Shown piece after piece: positions 33,223 through 41,214 of a DNA stretch of 44,856 bases (the stretch's first letter is position 1; every line of letters begins with the position of its first letter). Location of the stretch: assembly GCA_946187695.1 (NCBI GenBank), contig CAMHSB010000016.1:1-44856 (forward strand). The letters are read 5' to 3'. The notes under the pieces are model-generated. The model was not told the origin of the DNA and made no database searches. It saw only the letters and a program-made list of their open reading frames with translations. The translations under genes were made by a program, and so were the position numbers. The DNA comes from an uncultured Bacteroidales bacterium (lineage in GTDB: Bacteria > Bacteroidota > Bacteroidia > Bacteroidales > Paludibacteraceae).

Positions 33223-33253
33223 CAAAGGTACAAAAAAAATTGCACATATCAAA
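33223..33253 (-). promoter_or_regulatory. rlmD promoter
   Basis: On the minus strand, TTTG (33253-33250), a 19-base spacer and TACCTTTG (33230-33223) fit the Bacteroidetes consensus. It is divergent from the permease promoter 26 bases away. Confidence 0.75.
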
Positions 33254-33279
33254 AAAATTGTAAAATTTAATCGAAAATA

Positions 33280-33311
33280 CTTGTGTATTTGGAAAATTTT
33301 AACTAATTTTG
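33280..33311 (+). promoter_or_regulatory. Promoter of ABC permease pair
   Basis: CTTG at 33280-33283, a 20-base spacer and TAATTTTG at 33304-33311 fit the consensus with one mismatch. Transcription would begin near 33318, leaving almost no leader before the likely TTG start. Confidence 0.65.
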
Positions 33312-33320
33312 TGCCCGATT

Positions 33321-34175
33321 TTGAAACAGGACGAACAACAGTGGAGTTTGACCATCACGCCGAAGGACCGACTTTTGGCTGTCGATTGGAAAGAAATATG
33401 GCGCTATCGCGACATGTTTTTGTTGTTTGTGGCGCGTAATTTCCGTACGGCGTACAAGCAGACGATCCTCGGTCCGCTCTGGTTCATCATTACTCCGGTG
33501 CTCTCCGTCATCGTTTATGTGACGGTCTTCGGCGGCATCGCGAACATCCCGACGGACGGCGTTCCTCCCATCCTGTTCTACCTCTTGGGCATCTCCGTCT
33601 GGGGCTATTTCGCCAGCTGTTTGAGCGCTACGTCTAACTCCTTCGTGAGCAATGCGGATATCTTCGGAAAAGTCTATTTCCCCCGTATCATCATGCCGCT
33701 TGTGGCGGTGACGACCAACCTGCTGTCCTTCGCCATCCAGTTGCTTATTTTTACGGCCTTCTACATCTATTATGTAGCAACCGGCACGGAACTCGTCATC
33801 CATTGGCAGATCGTGCTCTTCCCGCTCCTCATCGTCCTTCTGGCCTTGATGGCAGTTGGTTTCGGTATGATCTTCTCGTCCATGACGACCAAGTACCGCG
33901 ACTTGCAGATCATGCTCGCCAAGATCATCTCCCTTTGGGTCTATATCACGCCGGTCATCTACCCGTTGAGCATGGTGACGAACCCCAAACTGCATCTCGC
34001 AATGAGTCTCAACCCCGTGACACCGGTCATGGAGGCGATCAAATATGCGCTGCTCGGTCAAGGTCAGTTCTCTTGGCTCTGGCTCGCCTACAGCGCCCTG
34101 TTTACGCTGATATTGTTAATCTTCGGCCTTATGCTCTTCAATAAGGTCCAAAAATCGTTCATGGATACCGTATGA
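33321..34175 (+). CDS. ABC-2 type polysaccharide export permease, first copy
   Basis: This inner-membrane permease of the ABC-2 polysaccharide/polyol exporter family (KpsM, RfbD, TagG) has about six membrane segments. Family blocks are WRYRDMFLLFVARNFRTAYKQ, ILGPLWFIITPVLSVIVYVTV and MTTKYRDLQIMLAKI. No ATG fits the N-terminus. TTG 33321 (MKQDEQQWSL...) is chosen because the promoter -7 box ends at 33311, implying a very short or absent leader. It overlaps a second permease by four bases (ATGA). No ATPase gene is next to it. In exporters of this kind, two permease subunits and two ATPases work together. Confidence 0.85.
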   Translation: MKQDEQQWSLTITPKDRLLAVDWKEIWRYRDMFLLFVARNFRTAYKQTILGPLWFIITPVLSVIVYVTVFGGIANIPTDGVPPILFYLLGISVWGYFASCLSATSNSFVSNADIFGKVYFPRIIMPLVAVTTNLLSFAIQLLIFTAFYIYYVATGTELVIHWQIVLFPLLIVLLALMAVGFGMIFSSMTTKYRDLQIMLAKIISLWVYITPVIYPLSMVTNPKLHLAMSLNPVTPVMEAIKYALLGQGQFSWLWLAYSALFTLILLIFGLMLFNKVQKSFMDTV

Positions 34176-35020
34176 CGCAGGATTATTGGACCACAGAGAT
34201 CTCTCCGACCACCTTCTCCAAAGGGCTGGGCTTGAAGGAGTTATGGCAGAAGAAATACCTGATTTGGCTGTTCGTCAAGCGCGACATTACCGTGCAGTAC
34301 AAGCAGACCATCTTCGGTATGGGCTGGTATTTCATCTCGCCGCTCTTCACGATGTTCATGTATATCGTGGTCTTCGGTCGCATTGCCGGTATCCCGACGG
34401 ATGATATCCCGCAGCCGGTGTTCTACCTGAGCGGTATCTGTCTTTGGGAATATTTCTCGGAGTGCCTGACGGCCGTCTCTAATACCTTCCAGACGAATGC
34501 CAACCTCTTCGGCAAGGTCTATTTCCCGCGTTTGGTATCGCCGGTGTCGGTGGTGGTGTCGAAGCTGTTCCGTTTCTCGCTGCAGTTGAGTACGTTTGTC
34601 TTCGTTTATATCCTCTATGCGGTCAAGGGCGTTCATCTGCATCCGAATGTGTACCTGCTACTCTTCCCGGTGCTGATCCTCATGATCCAGTGTCTGGCTT
34701 TAGGGCTTGGACTCATCGTCTCCTCGTTGACCACCAAGTACCGCGACCTGACGAATTTCTTCGGCGTCTTCGTCTCCCTCTGGATGTACGCCACGCCGAT
34801 CGTTTATCCGCTTTCGTATGTCACCAACCCGACGCTGCATAAGATCATGCTCTTTAACCCGATGACAGCCATCATCGAGACCTTCAAATACGGGGCGTAC
34901 GGGGCAGGGCAGTTCAGTTGGACCTACTTAGGCTACAGCGCAGCGATCATCGCTGTACTGCTCTTCATCGGCATTGCGATGTTCAATCGCAAGCAGAAAT
35001 TCTTTATCGATACGATCTGA
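34172..35020 (+). CDS. ABC-2 type polysaccharide export permease, second copy
   Basis: This 282-residue paralogue of the preceding permease has the same plan: KRDITVQYKQTIFGMGWYFISPLF, NANLFGKVYFPRLVSP, LTTKYRDLTNFFGVFVSLWMY and TPIVYPLSYVTNP. The two are alike along their length but clearly diverged, which suggests a heterodimeric channel rather than a recent duplication. The start overlaps the upstream stop by four bases. The gene ends directly against the stop of the convergent CarboxypepD_reg-like gene, with no bases between and no terminator visible. The matching ATP-binding subunit must be encoded elsewhere. Confidence 0.87.
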   Translation: MTQDYWTTEISPTTFSKGLGLKELWQKKYLIWLFVKRDITVQYKQTIFGMGWYFISPLFTMFMYIVVFGRIAGIPTDDIPQPVFYLSGICLWEYFSECLTAVSNTFQTNANLFGKVYFPRLVSPVSVVVSKLFRFSLQLSTFVFVYILYAVKGVHLHPNVYLLLFPVLILMIQCLALGLGLIVSSLTTKYRDLTNFFGVFVSLWMYATPIVYPLSYVTNPTLHKIMLFNPMTAIIETFKYGAYGAGQFSWTYLGYSAAIIAVLLFIGIAMFNRKQKFFIDTI

Positions 35021-36286
35021 TTAGTAAACCGGCACGATCTCCCGTTTCAGACGACGGGTCATCTGGTTTTTGCTGAACGGCTTGACACCCTGTGTCTCAA
35101 TCCCTGTTACGTGTTGGGTCGCTTGGATAACCAAGGGGATCTCTACGTCCTTGCTGCCTACGATAAACGCATTGCAGATCATGTTTTTCTCTTGCGTATA
35201 GACGTGTCCGTCCTGCCGCTGGTAGATCGTGTTCAGTTGCACGTTGCCACGCAGCCTTTTCAGACGGAATTTCTCGATCTGTTGCTCGCTCATATTCACC
35301 AGATTGAGCATCTGCAGCTGGTCCTGATTGAGTTTGATACCGAACGGGATCGTCACTTTCACCTCCGCTTGCTCCGAAAAACGGCGTACCGCGTACGTGT
35401 GCGAATCGACGATATAATGGCGCTGGAAAGTCATCTTGAAAAAGCCTAAGTATCGGATCACGCGCTGCGTGTGGGTCAGCACCGTCTCACCTTCCGACTC
35501 ATTGCTCACCGTCCAGTGCTTAGTGTCCGTCATCGCTTGCTCGAAAGCGTACCGCATGTTACCGATCGCGAACAGCGCCTCATGCACTACTACACCGCTA
35601 TCCACCGCATTGGCGGCCCTACGCAACATATTTGCCGGCGCACCCTTCGGCGCACTCTTCTGTTCCATCCGCTCCAGGGCCTGACCCGCTAAAATCGAAT
35701 CGGCTTGGGCACGCTTGCGGGCATCGAAGAAACGTTTGCAGAAACGCCCTTGGAACTGTACCGAGTCGCGTCCTTCCTTGCCTTGTTCCGGCAATACGAC
35801 GATGTTCGCAATCATCTGCTCCATGCCCCACGGGCTGTCCGCGCTGCTCATTTTGACATCACTCACCACCGCATATTTCGTGTTCTCGTCCGGGAACTCT
35901 TCCTCTAATTTTACATACACCGCGTGGAGTAGGGTGCTCATCTGCTTGCGCTTGTTGCGTTGCTTGCTCTTCTTGGCCGCTACCACCGTCTCCTGCAGCG
36001 CAATCGGCTGCTCTTTCAATACAAAAGTGCGGATGCTGTCCCCGCTAACCGCTAACCGCTCCACGTTCACCGTCATTTTCTCGTATCCGATACACGAGAA
36101 GATAACCCGCATGTCCGGTGTCAGATTCGCCTCGAACGAGAAATAGCCGTCGTTATTGGTCGCAGTACCCCATTCGGGAGCTATTTCCGGATAAACCGTC
36201 GCGTACGGAATCGCCTCTCCTTTCTGATCCACGACCCGTCCCGAAAACGTCATCACCACCGCTACTATGAATAACAATGTCTTCAT
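35021..36286 (-). CDS. CarboxypepD_reg-like domain protein
   Basis: The 421-residue exported protein starts with a signal peptide (MKTLLFIVAVVMTFS). The CarboxypepD_reg-like beta-sandwich follows (FSGRVVDQKGEAIPYATVYPE, TNNDGYFSFEANL), known from Bacteroidota envelope proteins and the N-termini of TonB-dependent receptors. The C-terminal 300 residues are not recognised and have no barrel or plug motif, so this is not a full SusC-type receptor. ERLAVSGDS at about residue 77 is encoded by a GCGGTTAGCGGTTAGCGG tract. It has its own promoter, divergent from that of hppA. Its role is unknown. Confidence 0.75.
   Translation of the reverse strand: MKTLLFIVAVVMTFSGRVVDQKGEAIPYATVYPEIAPEWGTATNNDGYFSFEANLTPDMRVIFSCIGYEKMTVNVERLAVSGDSIRTFVLKEQPIALQETVVAAKKSKQRNKRKQMSTLLHAVYVKLEEEFPDENTKYAVVSDVKMSSADSPWGMEQMIANIVVLPEQGKEGRDSVQFQGRFCKRFFDARKRAQADSILAGQALERMEQKSAPKGAPANMLRRAANAVDSGVVVHEALFAIGNMRYAFEQAMTDTKHWTVSNESEGETVLTHTQRVIRYLGFFKMTFQRHYIVDSHTYAVRRFSEQAEVKVTIPFGIKLNQDQLQMLNLVNMSEQQIEKFRLKRLRGNVQLNTIYQRQDGHVYTQEKNMICNAFIVGSKDVEIPLVIQATQHVTGIETQGVKPFSKNQMTRRLKREIVPVY
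36042..36061 (-). repeat. In-frame GCGGTTA tandem repeat
   Basis: On the plus strand CCGCTAACCGCTAACCGCTC contains three CCGCTAA-type units of 7 bases. It encodes ERLAVSG in the CarboxypepD_reg-like protein. Confidence 0.65.
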
Positions 36287-36304
36287 TTTATTTTAATTCG
36301 CCGA

Positions 36305-36336
36305 CAAAATTACTGCTTTTTTTTGAATTGTGCAAG
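36305..36336 (-). promoter_or_regulatory. Promoter of CarboxypepD_reg-like gene
   Basis: On the minus strand, CTTG (36336-36333), a 20-base spacer and TAATTTTG (36312-36305) fit the consensus with one mismatch; the gene starts at 36286. Confidence 0.65.
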
Positions 36337-36341
36337 AATTA

Positions 36342-36373
36342 TTTGCATATATGAAAAAAATATATTAATTTTG
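36342..36373 (+). promoter_or_regulatory. hppA promoter
   Basis: TTTG at 36342-36345, a 20-base spacer and TAATTTTG at 36366-36373 match the consensus exactly. The leader to ATG 36422 is about 40 bases. Confidence 0.8.
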
Positions 36374-36421
36374 CAGCGCAAAATGGGTTAACCAACTAAT
36401 ACTAACTAAAAACACAATTCT

Positions 36422-38629
36422 ATGGAAGATTTAACAGTCTTGATGTACGTCGTTTTAGCGGCGTCGGTGTTAGCGCTCAGTTTTGCCTATTATTTCTATC
36501 GCTCGATGTTGAGCAAGGAGGAAGGCACAGAGCTCATGAAGACCATTGCTTCGCATGTCCGTAAGGGCGCAATGGCGTATTTGAAGCAGCAGTACAAGGT
36601 AGTAACGATCGTTTTCGTGATCCTGGCTGTTGTTTTTGCTGTTATGGCAGCGTTTAATCTGCAGAACGGTATCGTATGGTTCGCGTTCCTGACCGGTGGT
36701 TTCTTCTCCGGTTTGGCAGGTTTCTTTGGTATGAAGACGGCTACCTACGCATCGGCGCGTACTGCCAATGCAGCGCGTCAGAGTCTGAATGCCGGCTTGC
36801 AGGTCGCTTTCCGTTCGGGTGCCGTAATGGGTCTGACGGTGGTTGGTCTGGCATTGCTGGACATCGCCGGATGGTTCCTGGTACTTAAGTACACGGGGCT
36901 GCTGGCCCTCGTTGGCGCAGAAGCCGATCTGATCACGATCACTACCACCATGCTGACTTTCGGTATGGGTGCTTCGACGCAGGCCTTGTTTGCCCGTGTC
37001 GGTGGCGGTATCTACACCAAGGCCGCTGACGTAGGTGCGGATCTCGTCGGTAAGACCGAGTACAACATCCCGGAGGATGACCCGCGTAACCCCGCTACGA
37101 TTGCCGATAACGTAGGTGATAACGTAGGTGACGTAGCCGGTATGGGTGCGGACCTCTACGAGTCCTACGCTGGCTCTATCCTTGCTACGATGGCATTAGG
37201 TGCTTCGGCCTTCGCTTTCTGCGAGCAGATGCAGCTTAAAGCCGTCCTTGCTCCGTCGCTCATCGCTGCTTGCGGTGTACTGCTCTCGATCATCGGTATC
37301 TATCTCGTGAAGACCAAAGAGGGGGCAGGTATGAAAGAACTGCTCCGCGCACTGGCTATCGGTACCAACACGGCTGCTGTGCTCATCGCGGCAGTGACCT
37401 TCGGTATCTTTGCTTGGCTCTTCGGAACGGAGACCAGCCAATGGTGGCAGGTATCCCTCTCCGTTGTTGTGGGTCTGCTGGCCGGTGTGATCATTGGTCA
37501 ATCGACCGAGTACTACACCTCGCAGTCCTATAAACCGACCCAAAAAGTATCCGAGAGCTCGCAAACAGGTCCGGCTACCGTTATCATCAGTGGTCTGGGT
37601 CTCGGTATGCTCTCGACGGCTATCCCGGTTATCACCGTAGGTGTAGCTATCATCCTCGCTTATCTCTGCGCCAACGGTTTCCATATTGAGTTCAGTGCAG
37701 CTAACCTCTCGATGGGTCTGTACGGTATCGGTATCGCCGCTGTCGGCATGCTCTCAACGCTCGGTATCACCCTGGCAACGGACGCTTACGGTCCGATCGC
37801 TGACAACGCCGGTGGTAACGCCGAGATGTCCGGTCTGCCCGCTGAGGTACGTCAACGCACCGATGCCCTCGATGCACTTGGTAACACGACGGCTGCTACC
37901 GGTAAAGGTTTTGCGATTGGTTCTGCTGCCCTCACCGCACTGGCTCTGCTCGCATCCTATGTTGAGGAGATCAAGATCGCCCTCATCCGTACCGGCGAAG
38001 CATTGCCGAACGGAGTAGAGGCAGCGAAAGCGACCCTCGTGGACTTCATGGAGGCATACAACGTCAACCTTATGAACCCGGTAGTGCTCGTAGGTATCTT
38101 CATCGGTTCGATGATGGCCTTCCTGTTCTGCGGTCTGACCATGAACGCTGTCGGCCGTGCCGCACAGAAGATGGTAGAAGAGGTACGTCGTCAGTTCCAG
38201 ACGATCAAGGGTATCCTCGAAGGCAAGGCTGATCCTGACTATACCCGCTGCGTAGCTATCTCCACCAAGGGTGCGCAACACGAGATGCTGTTGCCGTCCA
38301 TCCTCGCCATCATCGTTCCGATCATCACGGGTCTCGTACTCGGCGTAGCCGGTGTGCTGGGGCTGCTGATCGGTGGTTTGGCAACAGGCTTCGTACTCGC
38401 AGTCTTCATGGCCAATGCCGGTGGTGCATGGGATAACGCAAAGAAATACGTGGAGGAAGGTCATTTCGGCGGCAAGGGCTCCGATTGCCACAAAGCTACC
38501 GTGGTTGGTGACACCGTAGGTGATCCGTTCAAGGACACGTCGGGACCGTCGCTCAATATCCTCATCAAGCTCATGTCGATGGTATCCATCGTGATGGCAG
38601 GTCTCACAGTAACCTACCACCTGCTGTAA
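36422..38629 (+). CDS. hppA: Membrane-bound ion-pumping pyrophosphatase
   Basis: The enzyme couples hydrolysis of pyrophosphate to H+ and/or Na+ pumping across the inner membrane. The 735 residues are almost all membrane helices. The catalytic motifs are intact: AADVGADLVGKTE, DDPRNPATIADNVGDNVGD, TDAYGPIADNAGGNAEM and GDTVGDPFKDTSGPSLNIL. The signature GNTTAATGKG (487-496) has Ala491 where K+-independent pumps have Lys, so it should be K+-dependent. That subfamily includes Na+ pumps and the dual Na+/H+ pumps described from Bacteroides. Ion choice cannot be read by eye. Strong promoter and biased codons suggest high expression. Confidence 0.95.
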   Translation: MEDLTVLMYVVLAASVLALSFAYYFYRSMLSKEEGTELMKTIASHVRKGAMAYLKQQYKVVTIVFVILAVVFAVMAAFNLQNGIVWFAFLTGGFFSGLAGFFGMKTATYASARTANAARQSLNAGLQVAFRSGAVMGLTVVGLALLDIAGWFLVLKYTGLLALVGAEADLITITTTMLTFGMGASTQALFARVGGGIYTKAADVGADLVGKTEYNIPEDDPRNPATIADNVGDNVGDVAGMGADLYESYAGSILATMALGASAFAFCEQMQLKAVLAPSLIAACGVLLSIIGIYLVKTKEGAGMKELLRALAIGTNTAAVLIAAVTFGIFAWLFGTETSQWWQVSLSVVVGLLAGVIIGQSTEYYTSQSYKPTQKVSESSQTGPATVIISGLGLGMLSTAIPVITVGVAIILAYLCANGFHIEFSAANLSMGLYGIGIAAVGMLSTLGITLATDAYGPIADNAGGNAEMSGLPAEVRQRTDALDALGNTTAATGKGFAIGSAALTALALLASYVEEIKIALIRTGEALPNGVEAAKATLVDFMEAYNVNLMNPVVLVGIFIGSMMAFLFCGLTMNAVGRAAQKMVEEVRRQFQTIKGILEGKADPDYTRCVAISTKGAQHEMLLPSILAIIVPIITGLVLGVAGVLGLLIGGLATGFVLAVFMANAGGAWDNAKKYVEEGHFGGKGSDCHKATVVGDTVGDPFKDTSGPSLNILIKLMSMVSIVMAGLTVTYHLL

Positions 38630-38663
38630 AAGCTATCCTAACGCTATTAAATATGTAAAATAT

Positions 38664-39272
38664 ATGAAAAAAATCATTTTGGGTTTCTCTCTTTTGCTTT
38701 CCGTTGCTTTGCAGGCGCAAAATAGCATCTCTCACCGCCTAGCCGGCTGGGGGCAGATAGGCGCATGCACACGACTAGAAAACATAGGAAAGGTAGGTAG
38801 CAGTGCTTTTAATATATCCGGCTGTGGCGCACTTGGAATTGGTTATCAACTGGCTTATGGCAAACTGCTATTTACAACAGGTCTGGAGTTCTCCAGTATG
38901 AACTACAAGGAATCCGGTCTATACACTCCGGAAGCAAAATGGAGCAAGCCTTATCACTTAGGCTATTTGCAAATCCCTGTAATGATAGGAATGGAACTGC
39001 CTAATTGGTATTGGCAGCTCGGCGGTAAAGCAAGCTATGCAGTAATGCAGTTGGGAGAAAACAAAGTAGTTCCTTTGCGTGCTGGTCCGGCAGCAGAGAT
39101 AGGTATGACATTTGACCGATGGTCGAGACCAAACATGCACTACAAACTTGCAGTCTTTGCAGAATCCGGTTTTTTTGACAGACGTACTTCGTGGACCACT
39201 TGGCTCAAAGCGGACTTCAGTATTGGCCTCAAATTTACCGTCGCATGCTCCTTTTCCGGAACTAAAGAATAG
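38664..39272 (+). CDS. Small outer-membrane beta-barrel-like protein
   Basis: This 202-residue exported protein has a clear signal peptide (MKKIILGFSLLLSVALQAQ). Strand-like segments with alternating aromatic and polar residues follow (YQLAYGKLLFTTGLEFSSM, YHLGYLQIPVMIGMELP, FSIGLKFTVACSF), as in small PorT/OmpW-like barrels of Bacteroidota. No specific family is recognised. It lies 34 bases after hppA and may be read from its promoter, since no separate promoter or terminator is visible between them. A strong bidirectional terminator follows 21 bases after its stop. Confidence 0.7.
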   Translation: MKKIILGFSLLLSVALQAQNSISHRLAGWGQIGACTRLENIGKVGSSAFNISGCGALGIGYQLAYGKLLFTTGLEFSSMNYKESGLYTPEAKWSKPYHLGYLQIPVMIGMELPNWYWQLGGKASYAVMQLGENKVVPLRAGPAAEIGMTFDRWSRPNMHYKLAVFAESGFFDRRTSWTTWLKADFSIGLKFTVACSFSGTKE

Positions 39273-39293
39273 TTGTTAAACAGTAGGAGCATT

Positions 39294-39327
39294 AATAAGA
39301 AAAGCGCCCCACGGCGCTTTTCTTATT
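39294..39327. terminator. Bidirectional rho-independent terminator
   Basis: AATAAGAAAAGCGCC (39294-39308) and GGCGCTTTTCTTATT (39313-39327) form a perfect 15-bp stem with loop CCAC. A and T flanks make it work on both strands, between convergent genes. The stop codon of the minus-strand ligase gene (39323-39325) lies inside the stem. Confidence 0.9.
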
Positions 39328-40963
39328 TATAGAGGAATCGTTTGATGGACCGTTTGGGTGTGTGCTCGAACGGTTTTTCTTGCACCTCTATATCCGCTAC
39401 CTTGCTGTAACTCGGAATCAGACTGTTGAGCTTCTGCAGGTTCGCTTTCATCAGGGCTTGGATCTCTTCCAGCGTCATGCGCTTGGTCAGTGTCTCATCG
39501 GGGAAGACGAGTGCCACCAACTTACCCTCGCGCTCCACGATCAGCGATTCGCCCACCGCTTCCTGGTTATTGAGCTTGTCCTCGATTTCCTCGGGGTAGA
39601 TGTTCTGTCCCGAAGCGCCCAGGAACATCGTCTTGCATCGACCCTTGATATAGATGTTTTTCTTCTTATCCAGTCGTCCCAGATCGCCCGTACGGAGCCA
39701 ACCATCTTCGGTAAAGGCGGCTTTGGTCGCCTCTTCGTTCTTGTAGTACCCGAGCATGACGTTCTCGCCTTTGACGAGTATCTCACCAATACCGGCCTCG
39801 TTCGGCTGATCGATCTTCACCTCCATGTTCATTACCGGCACGCCACCTGTACGGGCCTTGAAATACTTCGGCGGGTTACCACCGATCAGCGGACCGCACT
39901 CGGTCATACCGTAGCCTATCGACAAGGGGAAATGGATGTCCATCAAGCACTTCTCTACTACCGGATTCATCGCCGCACCGCCGCAGATGAAATACCGCAG
40001 TTTACCGCCAAACGCATTGCGAAGACCGCTTTTTACGCGGCTCTTGAGCAAATCGCCAATACCCGGCACGTGCCAGAATGTACGAATAGCCCACTTGCTG
40101 AGCGTCGGGTCCAGTTTCGTTTTGTAGATCTTCTCGATCACCAACGGCACCGTCACCACCAGGTACGGCTGTACGTCGTTGAGAGCCTTGAGCAGGATAG
40201 AAGGCGTCGGACTCTTGGTCAGGAAATAGATATGCGTTCCCGAACTAAGTGGGTAGAGTAGTTCGCAAATCTGACCGAACATATGCGCCAGCGGCAGCAT
40301 CGAAACGAGGCGCTGACCCGGATCAACCGGCAGCATCTTCATGCCTACCTCCACGTTGTTGCTCAGACTCCGGCCGTTCAGCATCACCCCTTTGGGGTGA
40401 CCCGTTGAACCCGAGGTGTAGTTGATCAGCGACACCGCCTCCGGATCGGCAGAGAAATAGATATCCTCCGCTTTAATCTCATGCTTGTATTTGGCTTTGA
40501 ACAGTTGGTCTATCTCTTCTTTGGTCGGCACGTGCTGTCCTTTGGCTTCGTACAGCGGCTGCCATTCCACCAGCGACAGTACTGCCTTCATCTTCGGAGG
40601 CATCTGCTGGTGCTGCAGGTCTTTCCATACGTACGGTCCGACAAAGAGAAACTCGCTGTCCGAGTGCTCCAAGAGATGGGTGATATCCTCGGCCGTGAAG
40701 TCCTGCAAGATACTCACGCACACCCCTTCATAGGCGGCAATCGCCAGATAAGCCACTGCCCAGTTGGCGCAGTTTCGCCCGCAGAGTGCGATCTTATCGC
40801 CACGCTTGATACCCATCTGCTCGAACAGCAGATGCAAGCGAAGCATCTCTACCGCCAAACCGCCGAAGGTGTACTCGTGATCTTCGTTGTAATCGGTCAA
40901 CGCCGCATCGTTCCATTGATGCTGTATGATTTCCGTCAGATAATTCAAATAATGCTTTGTCAT
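39323..40963 (-). CDS. Long-chain acyl-CoA ligase (AMP-binding), copy A
   Basis: The enzyme activates fatty acids to acyl-AMP and then acyl-CoA. Its 546 residues contain the P-loop INYTSGSTGHPKGVML, GYGMTECGPLI, WLRTGDLG and the C-terminal hinge and Lys segment GQNIYPEEIEDKLN...PKRSIKRFLYK. No membrane segment or acyl-carrier domain is present. It is closely related along its whole length to the ligase at 41215-42864 (shared KIALCGRNCANW and IYPEEIED), so they are ancient tandem duplicates, each with its own promoter. The acyl chain preference is unknown; acyl-ACP ligation is an alternative. Confidence 0.88.
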   Translation of the reverse strand: MTKHYLNYLTEIIQHQWNDAALTDYNEDHEYTFGGLAVEMLRLHLLFEQMGIKRGDKIALCGRNCANWAVAYLAIAAYEGVCVSILQDFTAEDITHLLEHSDSEFLFVGPYVWKDLQHQQMPPKMKAVLSLVEWQPLYEAKGQHVPTKEEIDQLFKAKYKHEIKAEDIYFSADPEAVSLINYTSGSTGHPKGVMLNGRSLSNNVEVGMKMLPVDPGQRLVSMLPLAHMFGQICELLYPLSSGTHIYFLTKSPTPSILLKALNDVQPYLVVTVPLVIEKIYKTKLDPTLSKWAIRTFWHVPGIGDLLKSRVKSGLRNAFGGKLRYFICGGAAMNPVVEKCLMDIHFPLSIGYGMTECGPLIGGNPPKYFKARTGGVPVMNMEVKIDQPNEAGIGEILVKGENVMLGYYKNEEATKAAFTEDGWLRTGDLGRLDKKKNIYIKGRCKTMFLGASGQNIYPEEIEDKLNNQEAVGESLIVEREGKLVALVFPDETLTKRMTLEEIQALMKANLQKLNSLIPSYSKVADIEVQEKPFEHTPKRSIKRFLYK

Positions 40964-40985
40964 AAGTATAATACCTTTTCGGCGG

Positions 40986-41017
40986 CAAAATTACAACAAA
41001 AATTTCATATATCCAAA
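40986..41017 (-). promoter_or_regulatory. Promoter of ligase copy A
   Basis: On the minus strand, TTTG (41017-41014), a 20-base spacer and TAATTTTG (40993-40986) match the Bacteroidetes consensus exactly. Confidence 0.75.
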
Positions 41018-41029
41018 TTTTTTGTATAA

Positions 41030-41063
41030 AAAAAGACAAGCGGGTGGTTTCACAATCACCCGC
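41030..41063 (-). terminator. Terminator downstream of ligase copy B
   Basis: Read on the minus strand, GCGGGTG (41063-41057) pairs with CACCCGC (41046-41040) around a 10-base loop and is followed by TTGTCTTTTTTT. It ends transcripts from the ligase B side just before the promoter of ligase A. Confidence 0.75.
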
Positions 41064-41214
41064 AAGCTTCGACTCCCGAAGGAGTCACCATACTTACTCA
41101 CTTATTATTTACAAACATTATGGGCACCACCCCATAATGCGGGTTGCTACACCGTACAATTACTTGTGAGCATTGATCTCGCAAGCGGGTCTTGTGCGAG
41201 CGAGTCGCCAAGAC
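41064..41214. other. Hairpin-rich spacer between the ligase genes
   Basis: This stretch has no coding potential that I can support, but several stems. GACTCC/GGAGTC (41071-41086) has a UUCG loop when read on the minus strand. CATTATGGG/CCCATAATG (41116-41124 with 41131-41139) is a perfect 9-bp stem. A CTCGCA/TGCGAG stem and an outer GTCTTG/CAAGAC pair lie nearer the ligase B stop. The motif CAAGCGGGT occurs here and again in the terminator arm. It may be a structured 3' untranslated region or small RNA of the minus strand. Confidence 0.5.

Noticed and set aside
33309..33320. Earliest TTG start for the first permease
   Set aside because: It lies inside the promoter -7 box (33304-33311), so it cannot be in the transcript; TTG 33321 is used instead.
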